The notes below the pieces were generated by a model. That model was given only the letters and a program-made list of their open reading frames with translations, did not search any database and was not told the origin of the DNA. Below are positions 29,954-39,566 of a stretch of DNA of 64,000 nt, one piece after another (positions within the stretch are counted from its first letter, which is position 1; every line of letters starts with the position of its first letter). A program made the position numbers and the translations under genes. The DNA is from Gillisella vitis (GTDB lineage Bacteria; Pseudomonadota; Alphaproteobacteria; Rhizobiales; Rhizobiaceae): positions 410,185-474,184 of the forward strand of contig WPHV01000004.1 of assembly GCA_009744235.1 (NCBI GenBank). The letters run 5' to 3'.

Positions 29954-30688
29954 ATGATCCTCTTTCCCGCCATCGACCTTAAAGACGGCCAATGCGTGCG
30001 CCTCAAGCTGGGCGATATGGAGCAAGCCACTGTCTACAATCCCGATCCCGGTGCGCAGGCCAAGGCCTTTGAAGACCAGGGCTTTGAATGGCTGCATGTC
30101 GTTGACCTGAACGGTGCCTTTGCCGGTGAAACCGTCAATGGCGCGGCGGTGGATGCCATTCTCAAGGCGACGAAAAATCCGGTCCAGCTGGGCGGCGGCA
30201 TCCGCAGCCTTGCCCATATTGAGACCTGGCTTCAGCATGGCTTGTCGCGCGTCATTCTCGGCACGGTCGCCGTGCGCGATCCGGCCCTGGTGATTGAGGC
30301 CTGCAAGCTTTTTCCCGGCAAGATCGCTGTTGGCATTGATGCCAAGGGTGGCAAGGTGGCCGTGGAAGGCTGGGCGGAAGCCTCTGAGCTTGGCGTGGTC
30401 GAGCTGGCAAAAAAGTTTGAAGGCGCAGGCGTTGCGGCAATCATCTATACGGATATCGACCGGGACGGTATTCTGACCGGAATAAACTGGGCTTCGACGC
30501 TGGAACTGGCGGATGCTGTCTCCATCCCTGTCATCGCGTCTGGCGGACTTGCGTCAATAGAGGATATCCGCCGGATGCTGGAGCCGGATGCGCGCAAACT
30601 GGAAGGTGCAATTTCCGGTCGCGCCCTTTATGATGGGCGGATTGATCCGGTGGAAGCGCTGGCGATGATCCAAGCTGCCAAGGGCTGA
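29954..30688 (+). CDS. hisA: ProFAR isomerase (HisA)
   Basis: A 244-residue (beta-alpha)8 barrel beginning [18 protein letters not shown]. The two catalytic aspartates lie in FPAIDLKDG and YTDIDRDGI. It isomerises ProFAR to PRFAR. The next 121 bases, usually a short spacer before hisF, contain a partial hisF copy. Confidence 0.96.
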   Translation: MILFPAIDLKDGQCVRLKLGDMEQATVYNPDPGAQAKAFEDQGFEWLHVVDLNGAFAGETVNGAAVDAILKATKNPVQLGGGIRSLAHIETWLQHGLSRVILGTVAVRDPALVIEACKLFPGKIAVGIDAKGGKVAVEGWAEASELGVVELAKKFEGAGVAAIIYTDIDRDGILTGINWASTLELADAVSIPVIASGGLASIEDIRRMLEPDARKLEGAISGRALYDGRIDPVEALAMIQAAKG

Positions 30689-30702
30689 GGGGGGAGCATT
30701 TT

Positions 30703-30813
30703 ATGACGCTGAAAGCCCGTATTATTCCCTGCCTCGATGTGAAGGATAGCCCGCGATGCTCGCAGCCGCAAAGCGGCGAGGACACGCAAACAACAAGAGA
30801 GGCCATCCTGTGA
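30703..30813 (+). CDS. 36-codon upstream ORF made from a diverged copy of the hisF 5' end
   Basis: It begins with ATG at 30703 behind a strong GGGGGAG site. Its first 15 codons spell [15 protein letters not shown], identical to the start of HisF, but seven of 45 bases differ from hisF, all synonymous or in the start codon. The frame then reads 21 unrelated codons, beginning [12 protein letters not shown], and stops with TGA at 30811-30813, overlapping the GTG of hisF (GTGA). It could be a remnant of an older hisF allele, a translational coupling leader, or both. Expression is not shown. Confidence 0.6.
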   Translation: MTLKARIIPCLDVKDSPRCSQPQSGEDTQTTREAIL

Positions 30814-31604
30814 CACTCAAGGCCCGTATTATTCCTTGTCTCGACGTGAAGGATGGCCGTGTCGTCAAGGGCGTGAACTTTGTCGATCTGATCGATGCCG
30901 GTGATCCGGTCGAAGCGGCCAAGGCCTATGACGCCGCCGGTGCCGATGAGCTTTGCTTTCTGGACATTACCGCCTCATCCGATAATCGCGAGACGATTTT
31001 TGATGTCGTCGCCCGCACGGCAGATCATTGCTTCATGCCGGTCACGGTGGGGGGCGGTGTGCGGGCGGTTGGCGATATTCGCAAGCTGTTGCTGGCCGGT
31101 GCCGATAAGGTTTCAATCAACTCGGCAGCCGTGAGCAATCCCGATTTTGTTGCGGAAGCCGCCGATAAATTCGGCAATCAATGTATTGTGGTTTCCATTG
31201 ATGCAAAACGTCGCCGAAGCCAGGCCAGCGGTGGCGACAATCTCAGCGCTTGGGAGATTTATACCCATGGAGGGCGCAATGCGACCGGCATTGACGCTGT
31301 CGAATTTGCAGTCAAAATGGTCGAGCGTGGCGCAGGCGAATTGCTTGTCACCTCTATGGATCGTGATGGCACCAAAAGCGGTTATGATTTGGAGCTGACC
31401 CGCGCCATTGCCGATGCGGTTCGGGTGCCGGTGATTGCCTCTGGCGGTGTTGGCACGTTGGATGATCTGGTGGCGGGTGTCAGGCAAGGCCATGCCACTG
31501 CCGTTCTCGCAGCGTCGATTTTCCATTTCGGGACCTATTCGATTGCCGAGGCCAAGGCCCATATGGCCAATGCCGGTATCCCCATGCGTCTCGACCAGGC
31601 CTGA
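30810..31604 (+). CDS. hisF: Imidazole glycerol phosphate synthase, cyclase subunit
   Basis: A 264-residue HisF barrel. The catalytic aspartates are in [10 protein letters not shown] and [11 protein letters not shown]. It condenses PRFAR with ammonia from HisH to give IGP and AICAR. The GTG at 30810 has AGAGAGG upstream and overlaps the stop of the 36-codon ORF. A gene caller might start at ATG 30756, but that extension runs through the non-homologous linker. The loop [20 protein letters not shown] is several residues longer than in the usual 258-residue enzyme. Confidence 0.95.
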   Translation: MTLKARIIPCLDVKDGRVVKGVNFVDLIDAGDPVEAAKAYDAAGADELCFLDITASSDNRETIFDVVARTADHCFMPVTVGGGVRAVGDIRKLLLAGADKVSINSAAVSNPDFVAEAADKFGNQCIVVSIDAKRRRSQASGGDNLSAWEIYTHGGRNATGIDAVEFAVKMVERGAGELLVTSMDRDGTKSGYDLELTRAIADAVRVPVIASGGVGTLDDLVAGVRQGHATAVLAASIFHFGTYSIAEAKAHMANAGIPMRLDQA

Positions 31605-31616
31605 AGGGGCAATTTC

Positions 31617-31931
31617 ATGACCACATTCACGCTGTCCGATCTGGAGGCCATCGTTGCCACCCGCGCCAAGGCTTCGCCGGACGAAAGCTGGACAGCAAAG
31701 CTGGTGACGGCAGGCCAGGACAAGGCCGCCAAGAAGCTTGGCGAAGAGGCTATCGAGGCGGTGATGGCAGCGGTCAAAAATGATCGCGCCAACCTGATCT
31801 ATGAGAGTGCCGATTTGCTTTATCACCTGTTGGTCGTATTGAAAATTGCCGATATCCCGATAGAAACGGTGATGGAAGAGTTGCAACGGCGCACTGCCCA
31901 ATCGGGCCTCAGCGAAAAGGCCAGTCGGTAG
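31617..31931 (+). CDS. hisE: Phosphoribosyl-ATP pyrophosphatase
   Basis: A 104-residue stand-alone HisE, not fused to His[16 protein letters not shown] and [16 protein letters not shown] are the MazG-like metal-binding helices. It hydrolyses PR-ATP to PR-AMP. It is 12 bases after hisF and six before coaA, so all are probably on one transcript. Confidence 0.95.
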   Translation: MTTFTLSDLEAIVATRAKASPDESWTAKLVTAGQDKAAKKLGEEAIEAVMAAVKNDRANLIYESADLLYHLLVVLKIADIPIETVMEELQRRTAQSGLSEKASR

Positions 31932-31936
31932 GACAC

Positions 31937-32929
31937 ATGACGACAGCGATCAGGCAGGCCGAGGGGGAGGAAGCCCTTGATCATTTCCAGGTAGGCAGCT
32001 ACTCGCCCTATCTGTTCTTTTCGTCGGAGGAATGGGCGCGGTTTCGGGCCGATACGCCGCTGACCTTGACGCTGGACGAAGTACATCGCCTGCGATCCAT
32101 CGATGACCCGATCGATCTTGCCGAGGTACGACGGATCTATCTGGCGTTGTCGCGGCTGTTATCCTCGCATGTCGAATCGTCGCAATTGCTGTTTGAGCAG
32201 CGTAACCGCTTTCTCAGTACCAATGTGACCAAGACGCCGTTCATTATCGGTATTGCCGGGTCGGTGGCGGTGGGTAAATCCACCACGGCGCGCGTGCTGA
32301 AGGAGCTTTTGGCCCGCTGGCCTTCCAGCCCGAAAGTTGATCTGGTCACCACCGATGGCTTTCTGTATTCGAACGCGACGCTGGTGCGCGACAACAAGCT
32401 CAATCGCAAAGGTTTTCCCGAGAGTTACGATACGGCGGCTTTGCTGCGGTTCCTGTCAGCCATCAAAGCCGGGCAGCAGAATGTCAAGGCGCCGCGCTAT
32501 TCCCATCTGACCTATGACGTGCTGCCTGATCAACATACCATCATCGACCGCCCGGATATCCTGATTTTCGAGGGCATCAATGTGCTGCAATCCCGCGACC
32601 TGCCGAGGGATGGCAAGATCGTGCCGATGGTCTCGGATTTCTTCGATTTCTCGATCTATATCGATGCCGAGGAAAGCCTGATTCACAATTGGTATGTCAA
32701 ACGGTTCATGAAGCTGCGCCAAACGGCCTTCCGCGATCCGAATTCCTACTTTCATCGCTATGCGACGATCAGCGAAGATGAAGCTTCAACCATTGCCGAA
32801 AATCTCTGGAGCCACATCAACCTGATCAATCTGCGCGACAATATCCAGCCCACCCGGCCCCGGGCCGATTTGATCCTGCGCAAGGGAGAAAATCATCTGG
32901 TAGAGCAGGTGGCATTGCGAAAATTATAG
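31937..32929 (+). CDS. coaA: Pantothenate kinase, type I
   Basis: A 330-residue bacterial type I Pan[18 protein letters not shown] is the P-loop (about residues 104-120) and [20 protein letters not shown] is typical of CoaA. It catalyses the first, CoA-feedback-regulated step of coenzyme A synthesis. It follows hisE by five bases; the hisE-coaA linkage is common in Rhizobiaceae. Confidence 0.96.
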   Translation: MTTAIRQAEGEEALDHFQVGSYSPYLFFSSEEWARFRADTPLTLTLDEVHRLRSIDDPIDLAEVRRIYLALSRLLSSHVESSQLLFEQRNRFLSTNVTKTPFIIGIAGSVAVGKSTTARVLKELLARWPSSPKVDLVTTDGFLYSNATLVRDNKLNRKGFPESYDTAALLRFLSAIKAGQQNVKAPRYSHLTYDVLPDQHTIIDRPDILIFEGINVLQSRDLPRDGKIVPMVSDFFDFSIYIDAEESLIHNWYVKRFMKLRQTAFRDPNSYFHRYATISEDEASTIAENLWSHINLINLRDNIQPTRPRADLILRKGENHLVEQVALRKL

Positions 32930-32995
32930 GGCAATGCGCCCATCTATTATTATAAGTTGATGTTTTCATAAGGTTTTATCTCTGGGAGGAGAGTT

Positions 32996-33574
32996 ATGAC
33001 ATTGATTGATCCCCACAAAACCGCGCCGGTTTCCGGCAGGCGTGTATTTCTGGGGGCGGCAGCGACAGCGATAGCCGCGACCGCCACAGGGCAAAGCGGA
33101 CAGGCAGCGGATACAAAAGCTGGCGGTGGCCCGCTATCGGATCTGCCCATCACTTTGCCCCGGACAGAGTTTGTTTACGAGGCGATTTTTACCCTTCAGG
33201 ATACGATTGAGATGGGTGCGTCCCCGCTGGGGGACAGGCGTATCATCAATATTACCGGCGGAGAATTTGCCGGGCCGCGAATCAAGGGCAGGGTCATGCC
33301 TGGTGGGGCCGACCGGCAAGTGCTCCGCAAGGACGGTGTGCGCCTTCTCAACGCGCTTTATGAATTGCAGGCGGATGACGGCGCCGTCATTACCGTCAAC
33401 AACAGGGTGTTGATCGACCGTCAACCGGACGGCACGCAATATGCTTTTTCGCATATCGATATTACCGCACCGGATGGACCGCATGACTGGCTGAACCGCC
33501 GTGTCTTTGTCGGCACCCTGCACAGCTTACGGCCCAAACCGATGGTTTTGATTCGCGTGTTTAGTCTGGTTTAA
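32996..33574 (+). CDS. DUF3237 family protein with Tat signal
   Basis: A 192-residue protein. The N-terminus has a twin-arginine signal (SGRRVFLGAAATAIAATATG, with an alanine-rich h-region and a likely cleavage near QAAD). The mature part (EFVYEAIFTLQD ... RIINITGGEFAGPRIKGRVM ... LLNALYELQADDGAVI) matches DUF3237, a small beta-barrel family of unknown function. Tat export implies folding, perhaps with a cofactor, before export. GGAGGAG precedes the ATG. It lies between coaA and convergent arfB. Confidence 0.85.
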   Translation: MTLIDPHKTAPVSGRRVFLGAAATAIAATATGQSGQAADTKAGGGPLSDLPITLPRTEFVYEAIFTLQDTIEMGASPLGDRRIINITGGEFAGPRIKGRVMPGGADRQVLRKDGVRLLNALYELQADDGAVITVNNRVLIDRQPDGTQYAFSHIDITAPDGPHDWLNRRVFVGTLHSLRPKPMVLIRVFSLV

Positions 33575-33628
33575 GTCCAGGGACACGAGGAGACGTTAGC
33601 CTTGGAGGGTGCTGCGTGTGGGGAGCGA

Positions 33629-34063
33629 TCAATCTTGACCCGGTTTCTCGCGCATTTTCTTGATTTCGCCGCGTCCCACCTTCGCCTTCAACCGGCGTTC
33701 GATTGAGCCCTTGGTGGGTTTGGTCTTCCGGCGCGGCGGCGGTGGTGGTTTGGCTGCTTCAAGCAGCAATTCCTTCAGCCGTTCGCGGGCATCTTCCCGA
33801 TTGCGCTCCTGGCTGCGAAAGCGGCTGGCCTCGATCAACAGCACGCCTTCTTTGGACAGGCGGCGGCCCGCCAATTTGATGGCATTGGTCTTGATACGGT
33901 CCGGGAGCGAGGGAGAACTTGTCAGCGGAAAGAACAATTGGACGGCGGTCGAGACCTTGTTGACATTCTGCCCGCCCGGACCACCGGCCAGCACGAATTG
34001 CTCGGTCAATTCCCAACCGGCAATCGTAATCCTGTCATTGATATAGAGCGGGTCGCTCGCCAT
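33629..34063 (-). CDS. arfB: Alternative ribosome-rescue factor ArfB (peptidyl-tRNA hydrolase)
   Basis: A 144-residue class I release-factor-like protein. The catalytic GGQ is in VLAGGPGGQNVNKVSTAVQL (residues 30-32) and the C-terminus is a basic tail (PPPPPRRKTKPTKGSIERRL) that enters the empty mRNA channel of a stalled ribosome. It releases nascent chains from non-stop complexes. It lacks the codon-recognition domain of RF1/RF2, as expected. It is oriented the same way as pckA, which lies upstream. Confidence 0.93.
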   Translation of the reverse strand: MASDPLYINDRITIAGWELTEQFVLAGGPGGQNVNKVSTAVQLFFPLTSSPSLPDRIKTNAIKLAGRRLSKEGVLLIEASRFRSQERNREDARERLKELLLEAAKPPPPPRRKTKPTKGSIERRLKAKVGRGEIKKMREKPGQD

Positions 34064-34173
34064 GGTCCTGTCCAGCCTTTTCGCCGTGAGGCTGTAGCGG
34101 AAAACGCCAGTTCAGGCAAATCTCGGTTCTTTGGTATCTCAGGCTGTTTTCCTGGAGCCTAAGCACCATGGAA

Positions 34174-34203
34174 AAAGCCCGGCGATAGTCATCGCCGGGC
34201 TTT
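34174..34203 (-). terminator. Intrinsic terminator of pckA
   Basis: A 13-bp perfect stem, AAAGCCCGGCGAT and its complement, with an AGTC loop. The minus strand continues into a T-run. Confidence 0.92.
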
Positions 34204-34227
34204 CCAAAATCGTCACACGTGAAACGT

Positions 34228-35838
34228 TTACTGCGCAGCAACGGCCAGAACCGGAGCCGCATCGCGGACATTGCTGTCCACATGGGCTTCGAATTTCTCG
34301 AAATTGGCGATGAACATGCCGACCAGTTTCTTGGCCTGCGCGTCATAGTCAGCCCCATTTGCCCAGGTCGAGCGTGGGTCGAGAATGCTGGTATCGACGC
34401 CGTCGACAGCAACCGGTACCGCGAAGCCGAAATTGGCGTCGGTGCGGAACTCGGCTTTCTTCAACTCACCGGACAAGGCCGCCGTCAGCAGGGCGCGGGT
34501 GGCCTTGATCGGCATGCGGCTGCCGATACCGTAGGCGCCGCCGGTCCAGCCGGTGTTGACCAGCCAGCAATCCACTTCGTGGCGGGCAATCAACTCCTTG
34601 AGCAGATTGCCATATTCTGCCGGATGACGCGGCATGAACGGTGCGCCGAAGCAGGTCGAGAAGGTTGCTTCCGGCTCTGTTACGCCGCGCTCCGTGCCAG
34701 CCACTTTCGCGGTGTAGCCGGAAAGGAAGTGGTACATTGCCTGTTCTGGTGTCAGCTTGGCGATCGGCGGCATGACGCCAAACGCATCTGCTGTCAGCAT
34801 GATGATGGTCTTCGGATGACCAGCGCGGCCGGTGGGCGACGCATTGGGAATGAAGTTCAGCGGATAGGCGCAACGGGTGTTTTCGGTCTTCGAGCCATCG
34901 TTGAAATCCGGGACCCGGTTTTCATCCAGAACGACATTTTCCAGCACCGTGCCGAACCGCTTGGTGGTGGCGTAGATTTCCGGCTCGGCTTCTGCCGACA
35001 GGCGGATGGTTTTGGCGTAGCAGCCACCTTCGAAGTTGAAGATGCCGTCCTCGCCCCAACCATGTTCGTCATCGCCGATCAGCGTGCGGGCAGGGTCGGC
35101 GGACAGAGTGGTTTTGCCGGTGCCGGACAGACCGAAGAACACAGCCGAATCGCCAGCCGGGCCAACATTGGCCGAGCAATGCATCGGCATGACCTGTTTG
35201 GCAGGCAGCATGTAGTTCAGCGCCGTGAATACCGACTTCTTCATTTCACCGGCATAGTAGGTGCCAGCGATCAGCACGATGTTGTTGGTGAAGTCGCAGG
35301 CGATGACCGTTTCGGTCCGGCAGCCGTGACGGGCCGGATCAGCCTTGAAGCTTGGCAGGTCAATAATGGTGAATTTCGCTTCGAAATCGGCAAGCGCGGA
35401 GCGATTCGGACGAATGAGCAAGTTACGGATAAACAGCGAATGCCATGCGAGTTCCGTTACTACGCGGGTTGGCAAAGCGTTGGCGGCATCGGCGCCGCCA
35501 ATCAGATCCTGGACGAACAGGGTCTTGCCAGCCACATGCGCCAGCATGTCCTGATGCAGAATGTCGAAATGCTCTTTCGACATCGGCTTGTTATTGTCCC
35601 ACCAGATCTGGCCATCGGTATTGGCGTCACGCAGGATGAACTTGTCCTTGGGCGAGCGGCCCGTATGCTGTCCGGTCTCGGCCAGAAGCGCGCCGTCCGC
35701 GGTCAGAACAGCTTCGCCATTGCGGATCGCATGCTCATAAAGGGCGGCGGGCAGCAGGTTATAATGGACATTGGCGGCCTTGCCCAAGCCAATGGTCTCG
35801 ATCCCAAGACGGCTATTGTTCACTCCAAGCTCCTCCAT
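34228..35838 (-). CDS. pckA: Phosphoenolpyruvate carboxykinase (ATP)
   Basis: A 536-residue Pck[17 protein letters not shown] is the kinase-1a P-loop, and [20 protein letters not shown] supplies the metal and oxaloacetate ligands. It decarboxylates and phosphorylates oxaloacetate to PEP, the entry to gluconeogenesis from TCA substrates. It is transcribed divergently from chvI across a 355-base AT-rich gap. The pckA/chvI neighbourhood is conserved in rhizobia, and ChvI-type regulators have been linked to its control. It ends at a strong terminator. Confidence 0.97.
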   Translation of the reverse strand: MEELGVNNSRLGIETIGLGKAANVHYNLLPAALYEHAIRNGEAVLTADGALLAETGQHTGRSPKDKFILRDANTDGQIWWDNNKPMSKEHFDILHQDMLAHVAGKTLFVQDLIGGADAANALPTRVVTELAWHSLFIRNLLIRPNRSALADFEAKFTIIDLPSFKADPARHGCRTETVIACDFTNNIVLIAGTYYAGEMKKSVFTALNYMLPAKQVMPMHCSANVGPAGDSAVFFGLSGTGKTTLSADPARTLIGDDEHGWGEDGIFNFEGGCYAKTIRLSAEAEPEIYATTKRFGTVLENVVLDENRVPDFNDGSKTENTRCAYPLNFIPNASPTGRAGHPKTIIMLTADAFGVMPPIAKLTPEQAMYHFLSGYTAKVAGTERGVTEPEATFSTCFGAPFMPRHPAEYGNLLKELIARHEVDCWLVNTGWTGGAYGIGSRMPIKATRALLTAALSGELKKAEFRTDANFGFAVPVAVDGVDTSILDPRSTWANGADYDAQAKKLVGMFIANFEKFEAHVDSNVRDAAPVLAVAAQ

Positions 35839-36193
35839 GATGCAATTCCTTCTTCAGCGGGATGGCCAGATAATTATGGGTCAACGCTAATGACCGAATT
35901 TTAAAAACGCAAGAGAAAAATCTTGAAAACATCAATAATATCATATATTTAATCGTTTTAAACTGGTATGTTAGTTTTAAATCGGTTCAGTTTAAACGCG
36001 ATGCGCCTTTGTCTTTTGCTGTCGAAACGGGACTGCGTTGACGCCGGATATGCCTGCCCCCTTTATCTTTGCCACAATTTGTTCCACCTTTACCCTCATG
36101 AAGCGCTTCGCGGCCCCTATATGGAATGTGGCTGCGGGCCGTCACCTTCTTGATGGGCGGTGGCGGCAATCGGTAATGACGGAGATAAACGGC
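35839..36193. promoter_or_regulatory. Divergent pckA/chvI intergenic region with AT-rich inverted repeat
   Basis: The 355-base gap is unusually AT-rich at 35895-36000. TTTAAACTG (35957-35965) and CAGTTTAAA (35988-35996) are inverted arms 22 bases apart, with a third TTTAAA core at 35976-35981 between them. This is a plausible regulator-binding or promoter region for either gene. No coding sequence is supported before the chvI start. Confidence 0.5.
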
Positions 36194-36916
36194 ATGCAGA
36201 CAATTGCGCTTGTTGACGACGACCGGAATATTCTGACGTCGGTTTCGATCGCTCTCGAAGCCGAGGGCTATAAGGTCGAAACTTATACGGATGGAGCTTC
36301 GGCGCTGGACGGGCTTCTGGCGCGGCCGCCGCAGCTGGCAATCTTCGATATCAAGATGCCACGCATGGATGGGATGGAACTGCTGCGCCGCCTGCGCCAG
36401 AAGTCAGATATCCCGGTGATCTTCCTCACTTCCAAGGATGAGGAAATCGATGAATTGTTCGGCTTGAAAATGGGGGCCGACGACTTCATCACCAAGCCGT
36501 TTTCGCAGCGCCTGCTGGTAGAGCGGGTCAAGGCCATTCTGCGTCGCGCCGCCAATCGCGAAACCGGAAACGCACCCGGCAATGTCAAGAGCGCTGCCGA
36601 GCAGCAGGCCCGCAACCTGGAGCGTGGCCAACTGGTCATGGACCAGGAGCGCCATACCTGCACCTGGAAAGGTGATCCGGTCACGCTGACGGTTACCGAA
36701 TTTCTGATCTTGCATTCGCTGGCCCAGCGGCCAGGCGTGGTGAAAAGCCGTGATGCGCTGATGGATGCCGCCTATGACGAACAGGTCTATGTCGACGACC
36801 GCACCATTGACAGCCATATCAAGCGCCTGCGAAAGAAGTTCAAAATGGTCGACAATGATTTCGACATGATCGAAACGCTGTACGGCGTTGGATACCGCTT
36901 CCGCGAAACGGCCTGA
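36194..36916 (+). CDS. chvI: Response regulator ChvI
   Basis: A 240-residue OmpR-family regulator beginning [20 protein letters not shown]. Phosphoacceptor Asp52 is in [10 protein letters not shown] and the conserved Lys101 in FITKPF. A winged-helix DNA-binding domain ([40 protein letters not shown]) occupies the C-terminal half. In Agrobacterium and Sinorhizobium ChvG-ChvI controls acid response, exopolysaccharide, motility and host interaction. The ATG at 36194, with GGAG nine bases upstream, gives the family length; an in-frame ATG at 36176 has a poor site. chvG follows after a repeat-bearing gap. Confidence 0.96.
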   Translation: MQTIALVDDDRNILTSVSIALEAEGYKVETYTDGASALDGLLARPPQLAIFDIKMPRMDGMELLRRLRQKSDIPVIFLTSKDEEIDELFGLKMGADDFITKPFSQRLLVERVKAILRRAANRETGNAPGNVKSAAEQQARNLERGQLVMDQERHTCTWKGDPVTLTVTEFLILHSLAQRPGVVKSRDALMDAAYDEQVYVDDRTIDSHIKRLRKKFKMVDNDFDMIETLYGVGYRFRETA

Positions 36917-36945
36917 TGCCGCCTGCGGGCATTGCTTGCGGATTG

Positions 36946-37027
36946 AGAGCCTGCCGAGGTCTGATTGAACCAGACAGGCTCTTAATTCTCTTGTTTTCGT
37001 TTGTCTTTTCGGGAAAACCGGTTTCCC
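36946..37027 (-). repeat. Rhizobial intergenic repeat, family 1, copy B
   Basis: Read on the minus strand it runs from GGAAACCGGTTTTCCCG through AAGACAAACGAAAACAAGAG to CTGTCTGGTTCAA. It matches the plus-strand copy at 39487-39566 over about 70 bases with scattered differences. Its distal end forms a stem, AGAGCCTG (36946-36953) with CAGGCTCT (36975-36982), followed on the plus strand by a T-rich tract, so it may also terminate chvI transcription. Confidence 0.7.
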
Positions 37028-37153
37028 TGACAAACTCTAGGACCAGGCCCGGTTGAGAATGAACGTTGACGGCAGACATGATGGTGTTCGGTGGGATTCG
37101 ATTGCCCCACAGGATAAGTGTGCCGTGTGAGGGGAATTCTATCCAAAAGGCCT

Positions 37154-38926
37154 ATGGACGATAAGGACGGGGATCCCGGCGAGAGCCGCAGGCTGCCCTT
37201 GCGCCTGTCCTTTTCTCATCCTTTTACGCTGATCAGACGCATCTTCGGCAATGCCGTTTTCTCCAGTCTGACGCGACGGATCGTCTTCTTCAATCTTGCG
37301 GCGCTGATCGTTCTGGTCGCCGGTATCATGTATCTCAATCAGTTTCGCGAAGGGCTGATTGATGCGCGGGTGGAAAGCCTGCTGACTCAAGGCGAAATTA
37401 TCGCTGGCGCGATTTCCGCCTCGGCCTCGGTCGACACCAATTCCATCACCATCGACCCGCAGAAGCTGTTGGAATTGCAGGCGGGGCAAAGCATCACCCC
37501 GGTGCCGAATGACGAAGACCTGGAATTTCCCATCAAGCCGGAGCGGGTCGCCCCCGTGCTGCGCCGCCTGATTTCGCCGACCCGCACCAGGGCGCGGCTG
37601 TTTGATGCCGACGCCAATCTGTTGCTGGATTCACGTCATCTCTATTCCCGTGGTCAGGTACTACGCTACGATCTTCCACCGGTCGAGGGCGATACCGGCA
37701 GTTGGACGGAATGGCTGGCCAAGCAATTCAACCGAATGCTGCAACCAAGCAATGTACCGCTCTACAAGGAAGCGCCTGGTGGCGACGGGTCGATCTATCC
37801 TGAAGTGATGAATGCGCTGACAGGGGTGCGCGGCGCCGTGGTGCGCGTGACCGAACAGGGTGAGTTGATCGTCTCCGTGGCGGTGCCGGTCCAGCGGTTC
37901 CGCGCCGTGCTTGGCGTGCTGCTGTTGTCCACACAGGCTGGCGATATCGACAAGATCGTCCATGCGGAACGCCTGGCGATCCTGCGGGTGTTCGGCGTGG
38001 CCACTCTGGTCAATATCGTGCTGTCGCTGCTGTTGTCCTCGACCATTGCCAATCCGCTGCGGCGCCTGTCGGCAGCGGCCATCCGGGTGCGACGCGGCGC
38101 CAAGGAGCGTGAGGAAATCCCGGATTTCTCCGCACGTCAGGATGAAATCGGCAATCTGTCCGTGGCTCTGCGGGAAATGACCACGGCGCTTTACGACCGG
38201 ATCGATGCCATCGAGAGCTTTGCCGCCGACGTCAGTCACGAGTTGAAAAATCCGCTGACGTCTCTGCGCAGCGCCGTCGAAACCCTGCCGCTTGCCAAGA
38301 CCGATGTGTCGAAGCAGCGGCTGCTGGATGTGATCCAGCATGACGTCCGCCGGCTTGACCGGTTGATCAGCGATATCTCCGACGCCTCGCGGCTGGATGC
38401 AGAACTGGCGCGCACGGATGCGGCACCGGTCGATATGGAAGTCGTGCTTGGCAATCTGGTGGAGATTTCCAGGCAGATCCGCAGCAGCAAGAAGCCAGTC
38501 GATATCGAATATGTCGTGGAGCACAAGCAGGGCCAGCAGGTCCGCTATATCGTCAACGGTCATGACCTGCGCATTGGCCAGATCGTCACCAATCTGATTG
38601 AGAATGCCCGTTCCTTTGTGCCGGAAAAGGAAGGCCGTATCGTGGTGCGCCTGTCGCGCACCCGCAGCCGCTGCGTCGTGCAGGTGGAAGACAACGGTCC
38701 CGGTATCCTGGTCGAGAATATTGACCGGATCTTTGAGCGCTTTTATACCGACCGTCCCGATGGCGAAAGCTTCGGCCAGAATTCAGGGCTTGGCCTCTCT
38801 ATCAGCCGGCAGATCGCTGAGGCGCATGGCGGATCGTTGCGGGCTGAAAACATCCTGGAACCGGAAACCGCGCGAATACTCGGGGCCCGCTTCATCCTGA
38901 CCCTGCCGGCAGAGCCATCTCCATGA
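37154..38926 (+). CDS. chvG: Sensor histidine kinase ChvG (ExoS)
   Basis: A 590-residue membrane kinase. A first transmembrane segment (about residues 40-62, RIVFFNLAALIVLVAGIMYL) is followed by a periplasmic sensor of some 200 residues, a second transmembrane segment (VATLVNIVLSLLLSSTIANP), HAMP, HisKA with His362 in ADVSHELKNPLTSLR, and an ATPase domain (NLIENA, DNGPGI, GLGLSI). It phosphorylates ChvI and is held off by ExoR in characterised rhizobia. The ATG at 37154 is chosen; a GTG at 37118 would add 12 residues. The stop overlaps hprK (ATGA). Confidence 0.95.
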   Translation: MDDKDGDPGESRRLPLRLSFSHPFTLIRRIFGNAVFSSLTRRIVFFNLAALIVLVAGIMYLNQFREGLIDARVESLLTQGEIIAGAISASASVDTNSITIDPQKLLELQAGQSITPVPNDEDLEFPIKPERVAPVLRRLISPTRTRARLFDADANLLLDSRHLYSRGQVLRYDLPPVEGDTGSWTEWLAKQFNRMLQPSNVPLYKEAPGGDGSIYPEVMNALTGVRGAVVRVTEQGELIVSVAVPVQRFRAVLGVLLLSTQAGDIDKIVHAERLAILRVFGVATLVNIVLSLLLSSTIANPLRRLSAAAIRVRRGAKEREEIPDFSARQDEIGNLSVALREMTTALYDRIDAIESFAADVSHELKNPLTSLRSAVETLPLAKTDVSKQRLLDVIQHDVRRLDRLISDISDASRLDAELARTDAAPVDMEVVLGNLVEISRQIRSSKKPVDIEYVVEHKQGQQVRYIVNGHDLRIGQIVTNLIENARSFVPEKEGRIVVRLSRTRSRCVVQVEDNGPGILVENIDRIFERFYTDRPDGESFGQNSGLGLSISRQIAEAHGGSLRAENILEPETARILGARFILTLPAEPSP

Positions 38927-39381
38927 ACGAGAGCCGGCTCAACCTGCATGCAACCGGTGTCGTGCTTGGCAGGCGAGGCTATTTGATCATGGGGCCGAGC
39001 GGGTCGGGGAAGTCGCAACTGGCCCGCCTCCTGCTGGAAAATGCGCGGCAAAATGGCCTTTTTGCCGCTCTTGTGGCTGATGATAGGGTATGGCTGGAAG
39101 CCCGAGGCGGCAGAGTGATCGCATCCCGCCCCCAGACAATTGCCGGGTTGATGGAAATCCGATTCAGCGGATTGGTGACCGTTCCAAGCCTCGATGCGGC
39201 GGTGATCGATGCCGTCGTCCTTTCGGTGGAGCCATCGTCGATGACGGAACGCCTGCCGCAAAGCGCTGAAAGCAGGTGTTTTTTTCCGGGTCAATCCTTA
39301 CCTGTCCTTCGCCTATGCCCGGCCCATCATCCAAGCGTTGCGGGGCTGCAACGGTTGCATGAGGCGTGGGCGGCAGATTAA
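38923..39381 (+). CDS. hprK: HPr kinase/phosphorylase, short alphaproteobacterial form
   Basis: A 152-residue protein containing only the C-terminal kinase domain of HprK; the N-terminal domain of the roughly 310-residue Firmicute enzyme is absent, as is usual in alphaproteobacteria. The Walker A motif is IMGPSGSGKSQLA (residues 22-34). It phosphorylates a serine of HPr. It is coupled by a four-base overlap to chvG, tying acid sensing to the regulatory PTS encoded just downstream (EIIA at 39743, HPr at 40159). Confidence 0.92.
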   Translation: MNESRLNLHATGVVLGRRGYLIMGPSGSGKSQLARLLLENARQNGLFAALVADDRVWLEARGGRVIASRPQTIAGLMEIRFSGLVTVPSLDAAVIDAVVLSVEPSSMTERLPQSAESRCFFPGQSLPVLRLCPAHHPSVAGLQRLHEAWAAD

Positions 39382-39486
39382 AGGCGTGGCATCAAGACTA
39401 TTTTGCACTTGCACTTCGTGTTTTCATCGCCAAGATGCACTGCACAGAATTGATTGGGTAATATTGGAGTTTGTCATGTGGGAAGT

Positions 39487-39566
39487 GGAACGCGGTTTTC
39501 CCGGAAAGACAAACGAAAGCAAGATAAGCGAGAGGGTGTCTGGTTCAAGCCGAACCTGACAGACTT
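39487..39566 (+). repeat. Rhizobial intergenic repeat, family 1, copy A
   Basis: It lies in the 361-base gap between hprK and the EIIA gene. It begins GGAACGCGGTTTTCCCGG, continues AAAGACAAACGAAAGC, and ends GTCTGGTTCAAGCCGAACC. It is homologous to the minus-strand copy at 36946-37027, so the two copies flank chvG-hprK as an inverted pair. The rest of the gap (39382-39486 and 39567-39742) shows no gene; the latter probably carries the promoter of the PTS genes. Confidence 0.7.

Noticed and set aside
30756-30809. N-terminal extension of HisF from ATG 30756
   Set aside because: The extra 18 residues are encoded by the non-homologous linker; the family start [10 protein letters not shown] is at the GTG 30810.
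34211-34226. Fifth parS-like site next to the pckA terminator
   Set aside because: Only 12 of 16 bases match (CGTCACACGTGAAACG) and the left half is degraded, so it was not annotated.
34219-35904. Long plus-strand open frame opposite pckA
   Set aside because: It mirrors the codons of a well-supported PEP carboxykinase, has no recognisable domain, and is typical of antisense frames in GC-rich genes.
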